From Desulfobacteraceae bacterium UBA5616 (GTDB lineage Bacteria; Desulfobacterota; Desulfobacteria; Desulfobacterales; UBA5616), in assembly GCA_002423615.1 (NCBI GenBank), contig DIKO01000118.1:1-19303 (forward strand): 19,303 bases of DNA. Reading direction: 5' to 3'. Shown one piece after another: positions 1 to 8,686 of the stretch. How positions within the stretch are numbered: the first letter of the stretch is position 1; each line of letters opens with the position of its first letter. The notes below the pieces were generated by a model. That model was given only the letters and a program-made list of their open reading frames with translations. It ran no database searches and was not told the DNA's origin. The position numbers and the translations under genes were made by a program.

Positions 1-47
1 ATAAGACGGGACAAATTCACCCTGTCATTTTCGGGGCGATAATCCCA

Positions 48-75
48 TTGACTAAAACAGACAAACCGGTAGAAT
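48..75 (+). promoter_or_regulatory. Candidate sigma-70 promoter of pepA
   Basis: TTGACT at 48-53 and TAGAAT at 70-75 are separated by 16 bases, close to the sigma-70 consensus. It lies about 90 bases upstream of the pepA start codon and points toward it. The rest of 1-164 holds no convincing gene. It was recognised by eye only. Confidence 0.45.
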
Positions 76-164
76 GCACTGCCAAGGCAGAGTCGAAAAA
101 TAAAGGCTTCCGCTCTCCGGATGCCGTGCCGGCCCCATCAAGCTCAACGTGAAGGAGATGTGCA

Positions 165-1637
165 ATGCTTTTTTTAAAATCAGGAAATCTGCAAAAATTA
201 AACATCGAGACCTGGATCGTGCCGGTGTGCGAGGACGGGAATATCCATGAAAGCGAAACCATTGCCGGTATGGTGGAAAATGCCCTTCAGTTAAGGGAAT
301 TCAACGGGAAAAAAGATGAAGAAGTGGTTTTTTACAACCCGGAAGGCACCAACGCCAGGAGGGTGATTTTTCTCGGCGTTGGAAAACGTGAAAAGCTCAC
401 CCCCGAAACTTTTCGAAGCTTTGCGGGAAAAGCCGTCAAAAAATGTATCACGTGGAAAATTGCCGAGGCCCTGTTCATCTCCCCGGGGAAACAGAAAACC
501 CCCCTGGAACTCACCCGGCTTATCGAGGCCATGATGGAAGGCGCATGCCTCGGAAACCACCTATTCGATAAATACAAAAACGACCGGGAAAATATCCCCT
601 TAAAAAAAATCCATTTCTTTACCGATGAAAAGCCCGGCGCCAAATTTTCCGGAATGATCCAAAGGGCCGAGACCATCTGCCGGGGGACGCTTCTGGCCAG
701 GGAATGGGTAAGCATTCCGTCCAACGATAAACGCCCCGATATTTTTGCCAAAATCATTCAAGCGGAAGCTTCCGGAGAAGACCTGACCGTTACCATCATG
801 GATGAAAAGCAGCTTAAAAAAGAAAAATTCGGCGGCATCCTGGCAGTTTGCGCCGGCAGCACCAGCAAGCCCAGGATGGTGGTGCTCGAATACCGTTCTC
901 CCAAGGCCAAAAAAACCATAAGCCTGGTGGGCAAGGGCGTTACTTTCGACTCCGGCGGCATCAACCTCAAGGCCACGGGATTTATCGAAGACATGAAAAT
1001 GGACATGGCGGGGGCCGCCGCGGTGGCGGCGACGATGATCACCGTTGCCAGGCTCAAACCCGCCGTCAACGTTGTCGGCGTCATGCCCCTGGTGGAGAAC
1101 ATGCCGTCCGGAGACGCTTCACGTCCTGGTGATATCATCACCACCTACAGCGGAAAAACCGTTGAGATCGGGAATACCGACGCCGAAGGGCGTCTCATCC
1201 TCATCGATGCCCTGGCCTGGGCCATCAAGACCCATAAACCGGACGCCGTTATCGACGTTGCCACGCTGACCGGGGCCTGCGCCGTAGCTCTGGGAGAAAA
1301 AATCGCCGGGATTTTCTCATTTGACGACAACCTGGCAGGGGCCATTGTTGAAAGCGGAGAAAAAACGCATGAACGGTGCTGGCGCATGCCCCTTCCCGAA
1401 GACTACAAAGAGCTGATCAAAAGCGACTTCGCCGACATCCACAACATGAGCAGTTCCAAGTACGGCGGTGCCATTACGGCGGCCCTTTTCCTGTCGGAAT
1501 TCGTCGGGGAGGCCCGGTGGGCACATATCGACATTGCCGGCCCGGCTTACGTGAAAAAACCCGTCGCCTACTGCAACGCCGGCGGTACCGGGTTCGGCGT
1601 GCGGCTGTTCTGCGATCTTCTGGATACGATCGGATAA
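165..1637 (+). CDS. pepA: Leucyl aminopeptidase (peptidase family M17)
   Basis: This is a cytosolic dinuclear-metal exopeptidase that removes N-terminal residues, often leucine, from peptides during protein turnover. The 490-residue product has the usual M17 length and layout: a variable N-terminal macro-like domain (about 1-165) and a conserved catalytic C-terminal domain. The family signature NTDAEGRL is complete at 337-344. Likely metal and catalytic residues are visible: K257 and D262 in VGKGVTFDSGG, K269, D280 in DMAGAA, D339 and E341, and R343. The ATG at 165 follows GGAG with a 7-base spacer, which supports this start. The gene stands alone, with a promoter-like sequence upstream, and meets hisD tail to tail with 34 bases between the stops. 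In some bacteria PepA also binds DNA; nothing here tests that. The identification is secure. Confidence 0.97.
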   Translation: MLFLKSGNLQKLNIETWIVPVCEDGNIHESETIAGMVENALQLREFNGKKDEEVVFYNPEGTNARRVIFLGVGKREKLTPETFRSFAGKAVKKCITWKIAEALFISPGKQKTPLELTRLIEAMMEGACLGNHLFDKYKNDRENIPLKKIHFFTDEKPGAKFSGMIQRAETICRGTLLAREWVSIPSNDKRPDIFAKIIQAEASGEDLTVTIMDEKQLKKEKFGGILAVCAGSTSKPRMVVLEYRSPKAKKTISLVGKGVTFDSGGINLKATGFIEDMKMDMAGAAAVAATMITVARLKPAVNVVGVMPLVENMPSGDASRPGDIITTYSGKTVEIGNTDAEGRLILIDALAWAIKTHKPDAVIDVATLTGACAVALGEKIAGIFSFDDNLAGAIVESGEKTHERCWRMPLPEDYKELIKSDFADIHNMSSSKYGGAITAALFLSEFVGEARWAHIDIAGPAYVKKPVAYCNAGGTGFGVRLFCDLLDTIG

Positions 1638-1671
1638 AATTCAAGAGTTTTTAAAGAAAAACGAGCACTCC

Positions 1672-2973
1672 TTATTTTTTGAGCCTGACCCGGACGGAAT
1701 TGGCATGGGCATCCAACCCCTCGATTTCGGCCAGGCTGACGATATCCCTGGATTCTCTTTCGAAGGCTTCCCGGGAATAGTGAAGGATGCTGGTTTTTTT
1801 AATGAAATGGTCCACGGACAGGGCTGAGGCGAAACGGGCCGTTCCCGCTGTCGGCAAGACGTGGTTGGGGCCTGCGATGTAATCCCCCACCGGTTCAGGG
1901 GTATATTCACCCAGGAATACGGCCCCGGCATTCCGGATTTCTCCCATCAGCTCAAAGGGGTTTTTCACCTGAAGTTCGAGGTGCTCGGGAGCGATGCGGT
2001 TGGCCAGGGAAAGGGCTACGGCCATGTCCGGCACGGTGATGATGGCCCCGAATTTCGTTAAAGACTGCCGGGCGATATCTTTTCGGGAAAGATGCGAAAT
2101 CTGGGTTTCGACGGCCTTTGAAACCCTTTGGGCAAGGTCTGCCGAATCGGTCAGCAAAATCGAGGAGGCCAGTGCATCATGCTCCGCCTGGCTCAGCAGG
2201 TCCGCAGCAATATAATCCTCATGGGCGGAATCGTCCCCGATGATGAGAATTTCACTGGGGCCGGCAATCATGTCGATTCCCACCGTTCCGGAAACGATTT
2301 TTTTGGCCAGGGTCACGAAAATATTCCCCGGACCCACAATGACATCGACCCTGGGAATCGTTTGGGTGCCATAGGCCAGGGCCCCGACAGCCCAGGCGCT
2401 GCCGGCCTTGAATACCTTGTGAATCCCCACTTTCCCCGCTGCCACCAGAAGATGGGGATCCACCGTCCCGTCTTTTCTCGGCGGGGTGGTCATGACGATA
2501 TCCGGAACCCCTGCTATCCTTGCCGGGATTCCGCCCATCAATACCGAAGAAACCAGAGGGGTCATCCCCCCTTTGGCGCCGGGAACATAGACACCGGCCG
2601 CATCCACGGGATTGATGATCTGCCCCAGGAGGGTTCCGGGACGGGCTGTGGTGATCCAGGATTTCCGAACCTGATTCCGGTGGAAGGATTCAATCTGGTG
2701 TACGGCCCTGTTCAACGCGCCTACGAAGCGCCGGTCGGCTCTTTTTGCGGCGGCGGCGAATTCTTCCGGGGACACGGCCAGACTGTCGGCGGTCAGCCGG
2801 GGGGAATCAAACTGATTCACATATTTGATCAGGGCCTCATCGCCGCCCTTCCGCACATCTTCAAGGATGCGCTCCACATACTGAATGTCTTTTTTACGAA
2901 ACCCGACGCCGCGGTTGATGATGGAAAAAATCCGTTTTTCCGCCGAATCGGATGGGTAGGCGTAGATTTTCAT
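1672..2973 (-). CDS. hisD: Histidinol dehydrogenase
   Basis: HisD catalyses the last two steps of histidine synthesis, oxidising L-histidinol to L-histidine with two NAD+ and a Zn ion, in the cytosol. Counting from the ATG at 2973 gives 433 residues, the normal family length. Key residues are visible: Q262 and H265 (SQAEHD), the catalytic E330-H331 pair (APEHLELQ), D364 (VGDYIAGPNH) and H423 near the C-terminus, matching known zinc and catalytic positions. The frame is open to an earlier ATG at 3009, but the 2973 start is preceded by AGGAAGG at good spacing and begins at the expected MKIYAYP-like N-terminus, so it is preferred. No other his gene is adjacent, so hisD is not in a complete his operon here. 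It is divergent from serC and has its own promoter candidate. Confidence 0.96.
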   Translation of the reverse strand: MKIYAYPSDSAEKRIFSIINRGVGFRKKDIQYVERILEDVRKGGDEALIKYVNQFDSPRLTADSLAVSPEEFAAAAKRADRRFVGALNRAVHQIESFHRNQVRKSWITTARPGTLLGQIINPVDAAGVYVPGAKGGMTPLVSSVLMGGIPARIAGVPDIVMTTPPRKDGTVDPHLLVAAGKVGIHKVFKAGSAWAVGALAYGTQTIPRVDVIVGPGNIFVTLAKKIVSGTVGIDMIAGPSEILIIGDDSAHEDYIAADLLSQAEHDALASSILLTDSADLAQRVSKAVETQISHLSRKDIARQSLTKFGAIITVPDMAVALSLANRIAPEHLELQVKNPFELMGEIRNAGAVFLGEYTPEPVGDYIAGPNHVLPTAGTARFASALSVDHFIKKTSILHYSREAFERESRDIVSLAEIEGLDAHANSVRVRLKK

Positions 2974-3005
2974 GGGACCCTTCCTGGTGCATTTTTTTCT
3001 GAAGA

Positions 3006-3034
3006 ACATTAGGGCGTTGACGGCTTTTTGTCAA
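3006..3034 (-). promoter_or_regulatory. Candidate hisD promoter
   Basis: On the minus strand a perfect TTGACA (3034-3029) is followed after 17 bases by TAATGT (3011-3006), a weaker -10. It lies about 35 bases upstream of the preferred hisD start. The -35 box is inside the inverted repeat listed at 3016-3035. Recognised by eye. Confidence 0.45.
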
Positions 3035-3035
3035 C
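3016..3035. repeat. Short inverted repeat over the hisD -35 region
   Basis: GTTGAC at 3016-3021 and GTCAAC at 3030-3035 form 6-base arms with an 8-base spacer. The dyad covers the -35 box of the hisD promoter candidate, so it could be an operator, but arms this short may arise by chance. Confidence 0.3.
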
Positions 3036-3071
3036 GAAATGAAACCTCATTGGAAAAAGAAAAAATACCCA

Positions 3072-3100
3072 TTGACATATGATTGATATTTTACGAAATA
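3072..3100 (+). promoter_or_regulatory. Possible serC promoter
   Basis: A perfect TTGACA lies at 3072-3077 upstream of serC. The -10 is poor: the best match at normal spacing is GAAATA at 3095-3100. A promoter must lie in this hisD-serC divergent gap, but the exact site is uncertain. Confidence 0.3.
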
Positions 3101-3152
3101 AGAGGCCGGAAACACACTTTCCGCACACGTAAAAATTATATGGAGAATGATC

Positions 3153-4241
3153 ATGGAAGAAAAAAGAATCCACAATTTCAACGCCGGGCCGGCTGCACTG
3201 CCATTTGAAGTATTGAATGAAGTCCAGGAATCCTTTCTCAATTTCAAAGGTTCCGGCATGTCTATCACGGAAATCAGCCACCGGTCCAAATGGTTTGACG
3301 ATGTCATCAACGACGCGATCCTGAGAACGAAACGCCTTCTGGGTCTTGACGACAAATTTCACGTCCTTTTCATTCAAGGCGGCGCCAGCATGCAGTTCTG
3401 CATGGTTCCCATGAATTTTTTACCCGCCGGCAAATCCGCCGATTACGTCAATACCGGCACATGGTCCACCAAGGCCATCAAAGAAGCCAGGTTGCAGGGA
3501 AAATCGGTGAACGTGGCGGCCTCATCCGAAGATAAAAATTTCTCGTATATCCCCAAAGACCTTTTCTTGGACCCTGGGGCGGCCTTTGTCCACATTACCT
3601 CCAATAACACCATCAAGGGAACCCAGTGGGCGAAATTTCCCGATACCGCCGGAGTCCCCATGATTGCCGACATGTCTTCGGATTTTATGAGTCGCCCGTT
3701 TAATGCTGATCCCTTCGGCATGTTTTACGCCGGGGCCCAAAAAAATATAGGGCCTGCGGGGGTCTGCATGGCGGTGGTTCGAAAAGATATGCTGGAACGC
3801 ATTCCGGAAGGGGTTTCCCCCATGTTGAGTTATCAGACATACGTGAAAGATAATTCCATGTACAACACGCCTCCATGTTTCGCCATCTATATGGTTTCCC
3901 TGGTTCTCAAATGGCTGGAGGAAACCGTGGGCGGACTTGAAAAAATGGAAAAACGAAACATTGAGAAGGGTGAAAAAATTTACAGCCTGATCGACAAAAG
4001 CGGCTTCTATCAGGGAACCGCCCAAAAAGACAGCCGTTCCCTGATGAACGTCACCTTCAGGCTGCCAAGTGAAGACTTGGAGAAAAAATTCATCCAGGAA
4101 GCTTTGGGAAACGATATGGGCGGACTGAAGGGTCATCGTTCCGTGGGCGGATGCCGGGCATCGATTTACAACGCCACTTCCCTTGAGACCGTGGAAGCCC
4201 TTTGTGATTTCATGAAGACGTTCGAAAAAAAGAACGGTTAA
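3153..4241 (+). CDS. serC: Phosphoserine aminotransferase
   Basis: SerC is a cytosolic PLP-dependent enzyme that transaminates 3-phosphohydroxypyruvate with glutamate to give phosphoserine, the second step of serine synthesis; it can also act in pyridoxine synthesis. The 362-residue product has the usual length. Family marks include the N-terminal HNFNAGPAALP, the FIQGGAS loop that holds PLP phosphate, and YAGAQKNIGPAG with the Schiff-base lysine at K197; the C-terminus GGLKGHRSVGGCRASIYNA is also typical. Two in-frame ATG codons lie at 3147 and 3153. The second is preferred because TGGAGA at 3141-3146 sits about 6-7 bases upstream of it but directly abuts the first. serA and serB are not adjacent. 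The gene is convergent with the LuxR-type gene and is followed by a strong hairpin. Confidence 0.96.
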   Translation: MEEKRIHNFNAGPAALPFEVLNEVQESFLNFKGSGMSITEISHRSKWFDDVINDAILRTKRLLGLDDKFHVLFIQGGASMQFCMVPMNFLPAGKSADYVNTGTWSTKAIKEARLQGKSVNVAASSEDKNFSYIPKDLFLDPGAAFVHITSNNTIKGTQWAKFPDTAGVPMIADMSSDFMSRPFNADPFGMFYAGAQKNIGPAGVCMAVVRKDMLERIPEGVSPMLSYQTYVKDNSMYNTPPCFAIYMVSLVLKWLEETVGGLEKMEKRNIEKGEKIYSLIDKSGFYQGTAQKDSRSLMNVTFRLPSEDLEKKFIQEALGNDMGGLKGHRSVGGCRASIYNATSLETVEALCDFMKTFEKKNG

Positions 4242-4273
4242 TAACAAGGGGTTTCGGCAGAATCGGTGAAAAT

Positions 4274-4301
4274 CACCCCGGACAGGAGAGTTTCCGGGGT
4301 G
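4274..4301. terminator. Hairpin between convergent serC and the LuxR-type gene
   Basis: CACCCCGGA at 4274-4282 and TCCGGGGTG at 4293-4301 form a perfect 9-bp stem with a 10-base loop. Read on the minus strand it is followed by ATTTT; on the plus strand there is no immediate T run. It lies between two convergent stops and probably ends transcription from at least the minus strand. Confidence 0.6.
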
Positions 4302-4348
4302 TCGGTAAAGACTTTGAAGCGGATGAATCGCAGGCTTTCCGGTTTTTT

Positions 4349-4990
4349 TTATTGTTTTGTCGCATTCCCCCCGCTCTGGTTGATCAACAATGCCAGGTTT
4401 AACCGATTCCCTGTTTTTGTCTTCTCATATATGGAGGTCAAATGGGCCTTCACCGTCCTTTCAGTGATATCGAGGTCTGCGGCGATTTCGAGGTTGGTCT
4501 GCCCGGCAGCCACCAGATAAGCAATTTTACGCTCACTTTTGGTTAAACCGGAGAGCTTCCGCTCTGCATCCATTGATGTTGTTTCGCGGAGCCGGGTGCG
4601 GCTGTCCAGAATAAGCTGCTGGATCACCTGTTGGCCCAGCCAGACGCCGCCGTTTGAAATGATCCGGATGGCCTCGGAGAGTCTGTCCCCGGCCATATAC
4701 GTGTTTCCGTAACCCACGATGCCCAGTTTCAGAAAATCAATGCCCTCTTCCTGACTCGGTCTGTCGGACAGAAGAAAAAACCTGTGGGAAGCGTTCTGCC
4801 GGACCAGTTTTGAAAAACCTTCTCTGTCGATGAGGGGCCTGTGGATGAGGAAAAGCGAATAGGCTTTTTGAGTGCATTGATGGGTAATCTCTCTCATGGT
4901 GACTGCCTGCTCGACCGGGTATTTTTCAGCAAGCAGTTCTTCCCAGCGCTTCAGAACGGACTTGCTGGCGCTGGCGATTAGAATCGTCAT
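4349..4990 (-). CDS. LuxR-type regulator with a degenerate receiver domain, last gene of the lapBC block
   Basis: The 213-residue product has a receiver-like N-terminal half (about 1-125) and a clear LuxR/NarL helix-turn-helix at about 146-205, with LTKSERKIAYLVAAGQTNLEIA and DLDITERTVKAHL. It should be a cytosolic DNA-binding regulator. The receiver looks unable to take phosphate: the acidic pair after strand 1 is replaced (ILIASAS), the acceptor aspartate at the end of strand 3 is H50 (FLIHRPL), and the usual lysine region reads GNTYMA. It starts 4 bases after the lapC stop, so it is probably translationally coupled to lapBC and may control adhesin or biofilm genes; that role is inferred. 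Atypical receivers can respond to protein or small-molecule ligands instead of a kinase. The exact family name is not known to me. Confidence 0.85.
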   Translation of the reverse strand: MTILIASASKSVLKRWEELLAEKYPVEQAVTMREITHQCTQKAYSLFLIHRPLIDREGFSKLVRQNASHRFFLLSDRPSQEEGIDFLKLGIVGYGNTYMAGDRLSEAIRIISNGGVWLGQQVIQQLILDSRTRLRETTSMDAERKLSGLTKSERKIAYLVAAGQTNLEIAADLDITERTVKAHLTSIYEKTKTGNRLNLALLINQSGGNATKQ

Positions 4991-4994
4991 GGGT

Positions 4995-6356
4995 TTATTG
5001 TTCCCTTAATGCCATATGTTTTGCACGAAGAACAGGTTTCAGCAGGTATGACAGGACCGTTTTCTTCCCGGCCAGAATATCGACGGATGTTACCATACCC
5101 GGAATTATGGGTAAAGGATCATTTTCCGGCCCCAGGTAGTTCTTTTCCGTTCGCAGACGCACCAGGTAAAAGCTGTTGCCCTTTTCATCGGTGATGCTGT
5201 CCGCACTGATATGTTCCAGCTTGGCATTAAGGCCTCCGTAGATGGTAAAATCATAGGCGGTGAACTTGACCATGGCGTCCTGATCAGGTCTTAAAAAGGC
5301 TATATCGGCCGGTTTGATCATGGCCTCCACCAGCAGGGTGTCTTCCATGGGAACGATTTCAACAATATCCACCCCGGGCTGGATGACCTGTCCGACGGTA
5401 GTGACCAGTATGCGGTTAATGGTGCCGTTCACCGGAGAACGCACGGATGTTCGATTGAGCCGGTCCTTCAAGGCAATGGAGTTCGCCGAGTCTTCCTGAA
5501 GGGCTGCCATGACTTCGTTTAATTCGGTCTTGGCCTTGTTGTAAAAATTGAGTTTGAGTTCATCAAGGGCGAGCTGGGCCTCCTGGATGGTCGACTCTAT
5601 CCTGGGAATGGACTGTCTGATGGTCTGAATCTGCCCCTGGGTCTCGCTGGCCTGGCGTTCCAGGTGAAGGACTTCCATTTCGGACACGGCTCCCTGGCCC
5701 ACGAGGGGTTTTAACAGGGCCAACTCTTTCTGATACAGTGCGTAGGTCTTGGAGAGTTCTTCACGCTTGGTGTGCAGTTCCCTCAATTCCTGCCGGCGCT
5801 GCTGGATCTGCTGTTTTTTGATGTCCATGCCGGACTCAAGTTCTCTTTTTCTGGATTCATATAGTTCTTTTTCGCGATCGCCGATTTCCGGTTTTTCGTC
5901 CATGACCTCCTTGGGGATCTCAAATTTCGCGTCTGTTGCCTCGGCAGTGAGGCGGGCGGCCTTGGCTTTGTTGGAGAGGTATTTGGCCTGGTTTTGTTGA
6001 AAAGACGACGAAAACCGGGTTTCATCGATTCTCAGGAGCAATTGGTCTTTTTTAACCACATCCCCCACGTGGATGAGGATTTCCGATACAATACCGCCCT
6101 CGAGGTTTTGAACCACCTGAATCTGGCTTGAGGGAATGATTTTTCCTTCCCCCCGGGTAACCTGTTCGATTTCTGAAATCGATGCCCAGTAAATACCTGC
6201 AAAAACCAGCAGAAGGAGGGCATACAGGATAGCCTTTCCGCCGGAGGGAGACTGGGCCATGATGGCCATTCGAATATCCGTAACCAGATCGATGTCCTCG
6301 GCCGGCATCCGGTAAAACATTTTTTGGGATGTCGATGGTTTTTCAGGTTCAGCCAA
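4995..6356 (-). CDS. lapC: Membrane fusion protein of a Lap-type type I secretion system (HlyD family)
   Basis: This is the periplasmic adaptor that links the inner membrane ABC exporter to the outer membrane TolC-like channel. The 453-residue product has a cytosolic N-terminus, one membrane segment at about 42-59, a first lipoyl half-motif (LEGGIVSEILIHVGDVVKKDQ, about 85-105), a long coiled-coil region at about 115-300 rich in E, Q, L and R, then the second lipoyl half and beta-barrel (SPVNGTINRILVTTVGQVIQPG) typical of HlyD adaptors. The first codon is TTG at 6356; AGGAG about 9 bases upstream supports it over the later ATG at 6320, which lacks a ribosome binding site. It follows lapB by 15 bases and precedes the LuxR-type gene by 4, so the three genes form one transcription unit. 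Confidence 0.93.
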   Translation of the reverse strand: MAEPEKPSTSQKMFYRMPAEDIDLVTDIRMAIMAQSPSGGKAILYALLLLVFAGIYWASISEIEQVTRGEGKIIPSSQIQVVQNLEGGIVSEILIHVGDVVKKDQLLLRIDETRFSSSFQQNQAKYLSNKAKAARLTAEATDAKFEIPKEVMDEKPEIGDREKELYESRKRELESGMDIKKQQIQQRRQELRELHTKREELSKTYALYQKELALLKPLVGQGAVSEMEVLHLERQASETQGQIQTIRQSIPRIESTIQEAQLALDELKLNFYNKAKTELNEVMAALQEDSANSIALKDRLNRTSVRSPVNGTINRILVTTVGQVIQPGVDIVEIVPMEDTLLVEAMIKPADIAFLRPDQDAMVKFTAYDFTIYGGLNAKLEHISADSITDEKGNSFYLVRLRTEKNYLGPENDPLPIIPGMVTSVDILAGKKTVLSYLLKPVLRAKHMALREQ

Positions 6357-6371
6357 TTCTGTCTTCTCCTG

Positions 6372-8537
6372 TTAAAATTTGATCTGCCCCTGCTTCATCG
6401 CCTCCAAAACGGATGCCTTTGGACCGTCCGCAATGATATTTCCATTGTCCAGAACGATCAGGCGGTCCACCAGTTCCAGTAAAGAGGCCCGATGGGTGAT
6501 GAGAATCAGGGTTTTGTCCTTTATGAGTCCGGCCAAATTGTTTTTTAAACGGATTTCCGTTCTGTTGTCCATGTTGCTGGTGGGTTCATCAAAAACCAGG
6601 ACCGGGGGGTCCGTGATCAGCGCCCTTGCCAGGACAATGCATTGACGCTGGCCCCCGGAAAGGCCCCTTCCCAGTTCTCCCACTTCCATGTCAAAACCCA
6701 TGGGATGCTTGCTGATAAAAGTCGAAACACCGGAATTATCAGCCGCACGCGCGATAGCGTAGTCGTCGACATCCTGAACGCCCATGGTGATGTTGCCGCC
6801 CACGGTTCCCCGGAACAGCATGATATCCTGGGGGACATAACCAATATATCGCCGCAGCTGGGCCGGATCGATCTGCCGGATATCGGTTCCGTCCATGGTG
6901 ACCATGCCGCTCTTGGGTTCGTATAACCCCAGCATGAGTTTGCCCAGAGTGGTTTTCCCTGAACCGACCGGGCCGATGATGCCGATTTTTTCTCCCACGG
7001 CAATCTCCACACTGATGTTGTTCAGGGTGTTGACCGTCTGGCCGGGGTAGGCGAATATGAGGTTTTTGACCCCCACGGCGCCCTCAAAACGGGATCTTAA
7101 CAGAAAGCTCTTGTCCGCCGGTCTTTCCACCGGAAGGGCCATGATTTCATTCAGGGATTTAAGCGCTTCCTTTGCCCTGTGGAAACGGGTTGCGAGATTC
7201 ACGGCCTGGGCCATGGGGGCGATCACCTGCCGTGTGACAATGACCAGGGCGATGAGCCCCCCCTGGGTGAGCTTGGCCTCGGTGATCATATAGACGCCGG
7301 CAATGACGACGGCCACCACCACCATATTCTGAATCAGATACAAAAAATTGTTCACCGAGGAGGAAAGGAACCGCGATTTGACGCTCCATTTCGCGATGTA
7401 ACTCACGGCCTCTTCCCATGCCCGCTGGATCTGGCTTTCGGCGCCAAGCATCTTGATGGCCTCCAGGCCCGACAATCCTTCAACCAGGATCGAATTTTTC
7501 TGGGCCGAGGCCTTGAAGGTTTTCTCCACGGATTTTTGAAGGGGGATCTGGATGAAAAAGGCATAGAGCAACAGCAGGACGATGGCTCCGATGTGGTAGA
7601 AAACGATGCTTCCCCCAATCCACCAGACCACCAGAAGTCCAAGAACCGCAAATGGCATGTCGATAATGGCCGTGATGGAAAAGGATGTGATAAATTCCCG
7701 GATGCTCTCGAATTCCTGAAGATTTTTGGAAAAAGAACCAATGGATTGGGGACGGGCTTCCAGTCGCAGACCCATGACTTTTTGAAAAAGAATGGAGGAC
7801 AGTTTCAGATTGGCGACCTTGCCGGCTTCGTCCACAAAATATCCACGCAATACCCGCATCAATACGGCAAAAGCATAAATTACCGTTACCCCGATAGCCA
7901 ATACCCAGAGGGTTTCAAATGCGCCGTTGGGGATGACCCTGTCATAGACGATCAGGACAAAAAAGGGGCTTACCAGGCCGAAGACGTTGATCAGAAAAGA
8001 AGCGAGGATAACGTCCCGGTATACGCGCCATGATTCGGATAACGTTCCCCAGAACCAGTGTTTTGAAGAAGCGGATCCCGAATCCAGGGGTTTTCTTTCC
8101 ATGCGGAATTTGGGGCGGACGAAAATGACGTAGCCGGAATAAAGGTTTTCCAGCTCGGTCCCGGGAATGATTTTTTCCCCCATGCCGGTTTCCGGTATTA
8201 AAATTCTCAGATCGCCGTTTGCCCGTTTTTCGATGAGAATAAAGGCCTGCCGGTCGTTTAAAAGCAGTATTACAGGGAGCTGCAGGTTGTGCAGCTTGTC
8301 AATGGGTCTCTTCAAAATGCGGGAAGTCAGGTGGGCCCGGTCGGCGGCCCTTGAAAAAAGCTCCACGGTGAGCCGATCGTTGACCAAAGGCAGTCCGATG
8401 GTGAGGGCAGTTCGCGACGATGGACGGTCATAAATTTTGCTGAGTTGTATCAAACAGTCCAGAAGCGGGTCATCCGGCATCACGGTGTCCTCTCCGGGAC
8501 GCCAGATAGAATCATTTGCAGGGGTGTTTTCGGTCAT
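6372..8537 (-). CDS. lapB: Type I secretion ABC exporter with degenerate C39-like domain (LapB/LssB type)
   Basis: The 721-residue product is an inner membrane ABC half-transporter that powers export of a large unfolded protein in one step through LapC and a TolC-like channel. Domains in order: N-terminal C39-peptidase-like domain (about 20-145), transmembrane domain with about six hydrophobic spans (about 172-430), and nucleotide-binding domain (about 485-715). The ATPase motifs are complete: Walker A GPVGSGKTT at 522-530, LSGGQRQ at 626-632, Walker B VLVFDEP at 646-652 and the switch H682. In the C39-like domain a cysteine is present at C28, but the expected catalytic His and Asp positions (around RQAFIL and ILIPE) are not conserved. 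It is therefore probably a substrate-docking domain rather than a protease, as known for LapB-type exporters of giant RTX adhesins. No adhesin gene is adjacent in this window. Confidence 0.94.
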   Translation of the reverse strand: MTENTPANDSIWRPGEDTVMPDDPLLDCLIQLSKIYDRPSSRTALTIGLPLVNDRLTVELFSRAADRAHLTSRILKRPIDKLHNLQLPVILLLNDRQAFILIEKRANGDLRILIPETGMGEKIIPGTELENLYSGYVIFVRPKFRMERKPLDSGSASSKHWFWGTLSESWRVYRDVILASFLINVFGLVSPFFVLIVYDRVIPNGAFETLWVLAIGVTVIYAFAVLMRVLRGYFVDEAGKVANLKLSSILFQKVMGLRLEARPQSIGSFSKNLQEFESIREFITSFSITAIIDMPFAVLGLLVVWWIGGSIVFYHIGAIVLLLLYAFFIQIPLQKSVEKTFKASAQKNSILVEGLSGLEAIKMLGAESQIQRAWEEAVSYIAKWSVKSRFLSSSVNNFLYLIQNMVVVAVVIAGVYMITEAKLTQGGLIALVIVTRQVIAPMAQAVNLATRFHRAKEALKSLNEIMALPVERPADKSFLLRSRFEGAVGVKNLIFAYPGQTVNTLNNISVEIAVGEKIGIIGPVGSGKTTLGKLMLGLYEPKSGMVTMDGTDIRQIDPAQLRRYIGYVPQDIMLFRGTVGGNITMGVQDVDDYAIARAADNSGVSTFISKHPMGFDMEVGELGRGLSGGQRQCIVLARALITDPPVLVFDEPTSNMDNRTEIRLKNNLAGLIKDKTLILITHRASLLELVDRLIVLDNGNIIADGPKASVLEAMKQGQIKF

Positions 8538-8686
8538 CGATTGGCACTTTCCGTTTGGAAGCGGTCGGGTTTTGCCGATATTCGTCGCTGCCGTTTATCA
8601 TGTCATGTTTCGTTTTTTATTGTAATGGATCCATAAAGAATGATAAAAAAAGCAATATATCCGATTATCAAGGCGAGGGCAAGCAC

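Noticed and set aside
2128..3012. A 294-codon open frame on the plus strand opposite hisD
   Set aside because: It is fully antisense to a complete hisD with all catalytic residues, and its translation has no recognisable domain.
3522..4247. A 241-codon open frame on the minus strand opposite serC
   Set aside because: It is antisense to a complete serC and shows no domain; the convergent hairpin lies beyond it.
7179..8033. A 284-codon open frame on the plus strand opposite lapB
   Set aside because: It is a shadow of the lapB frame; the translation is rich in H, G, D and Q and matches nothing.
8538..8686. A sigma-54 promoter (TGGCAC) in the gap between lapB and the small protein gene
   Set aside because: The TGGCAC word is present, but no GC doublet follows at the required spacing.
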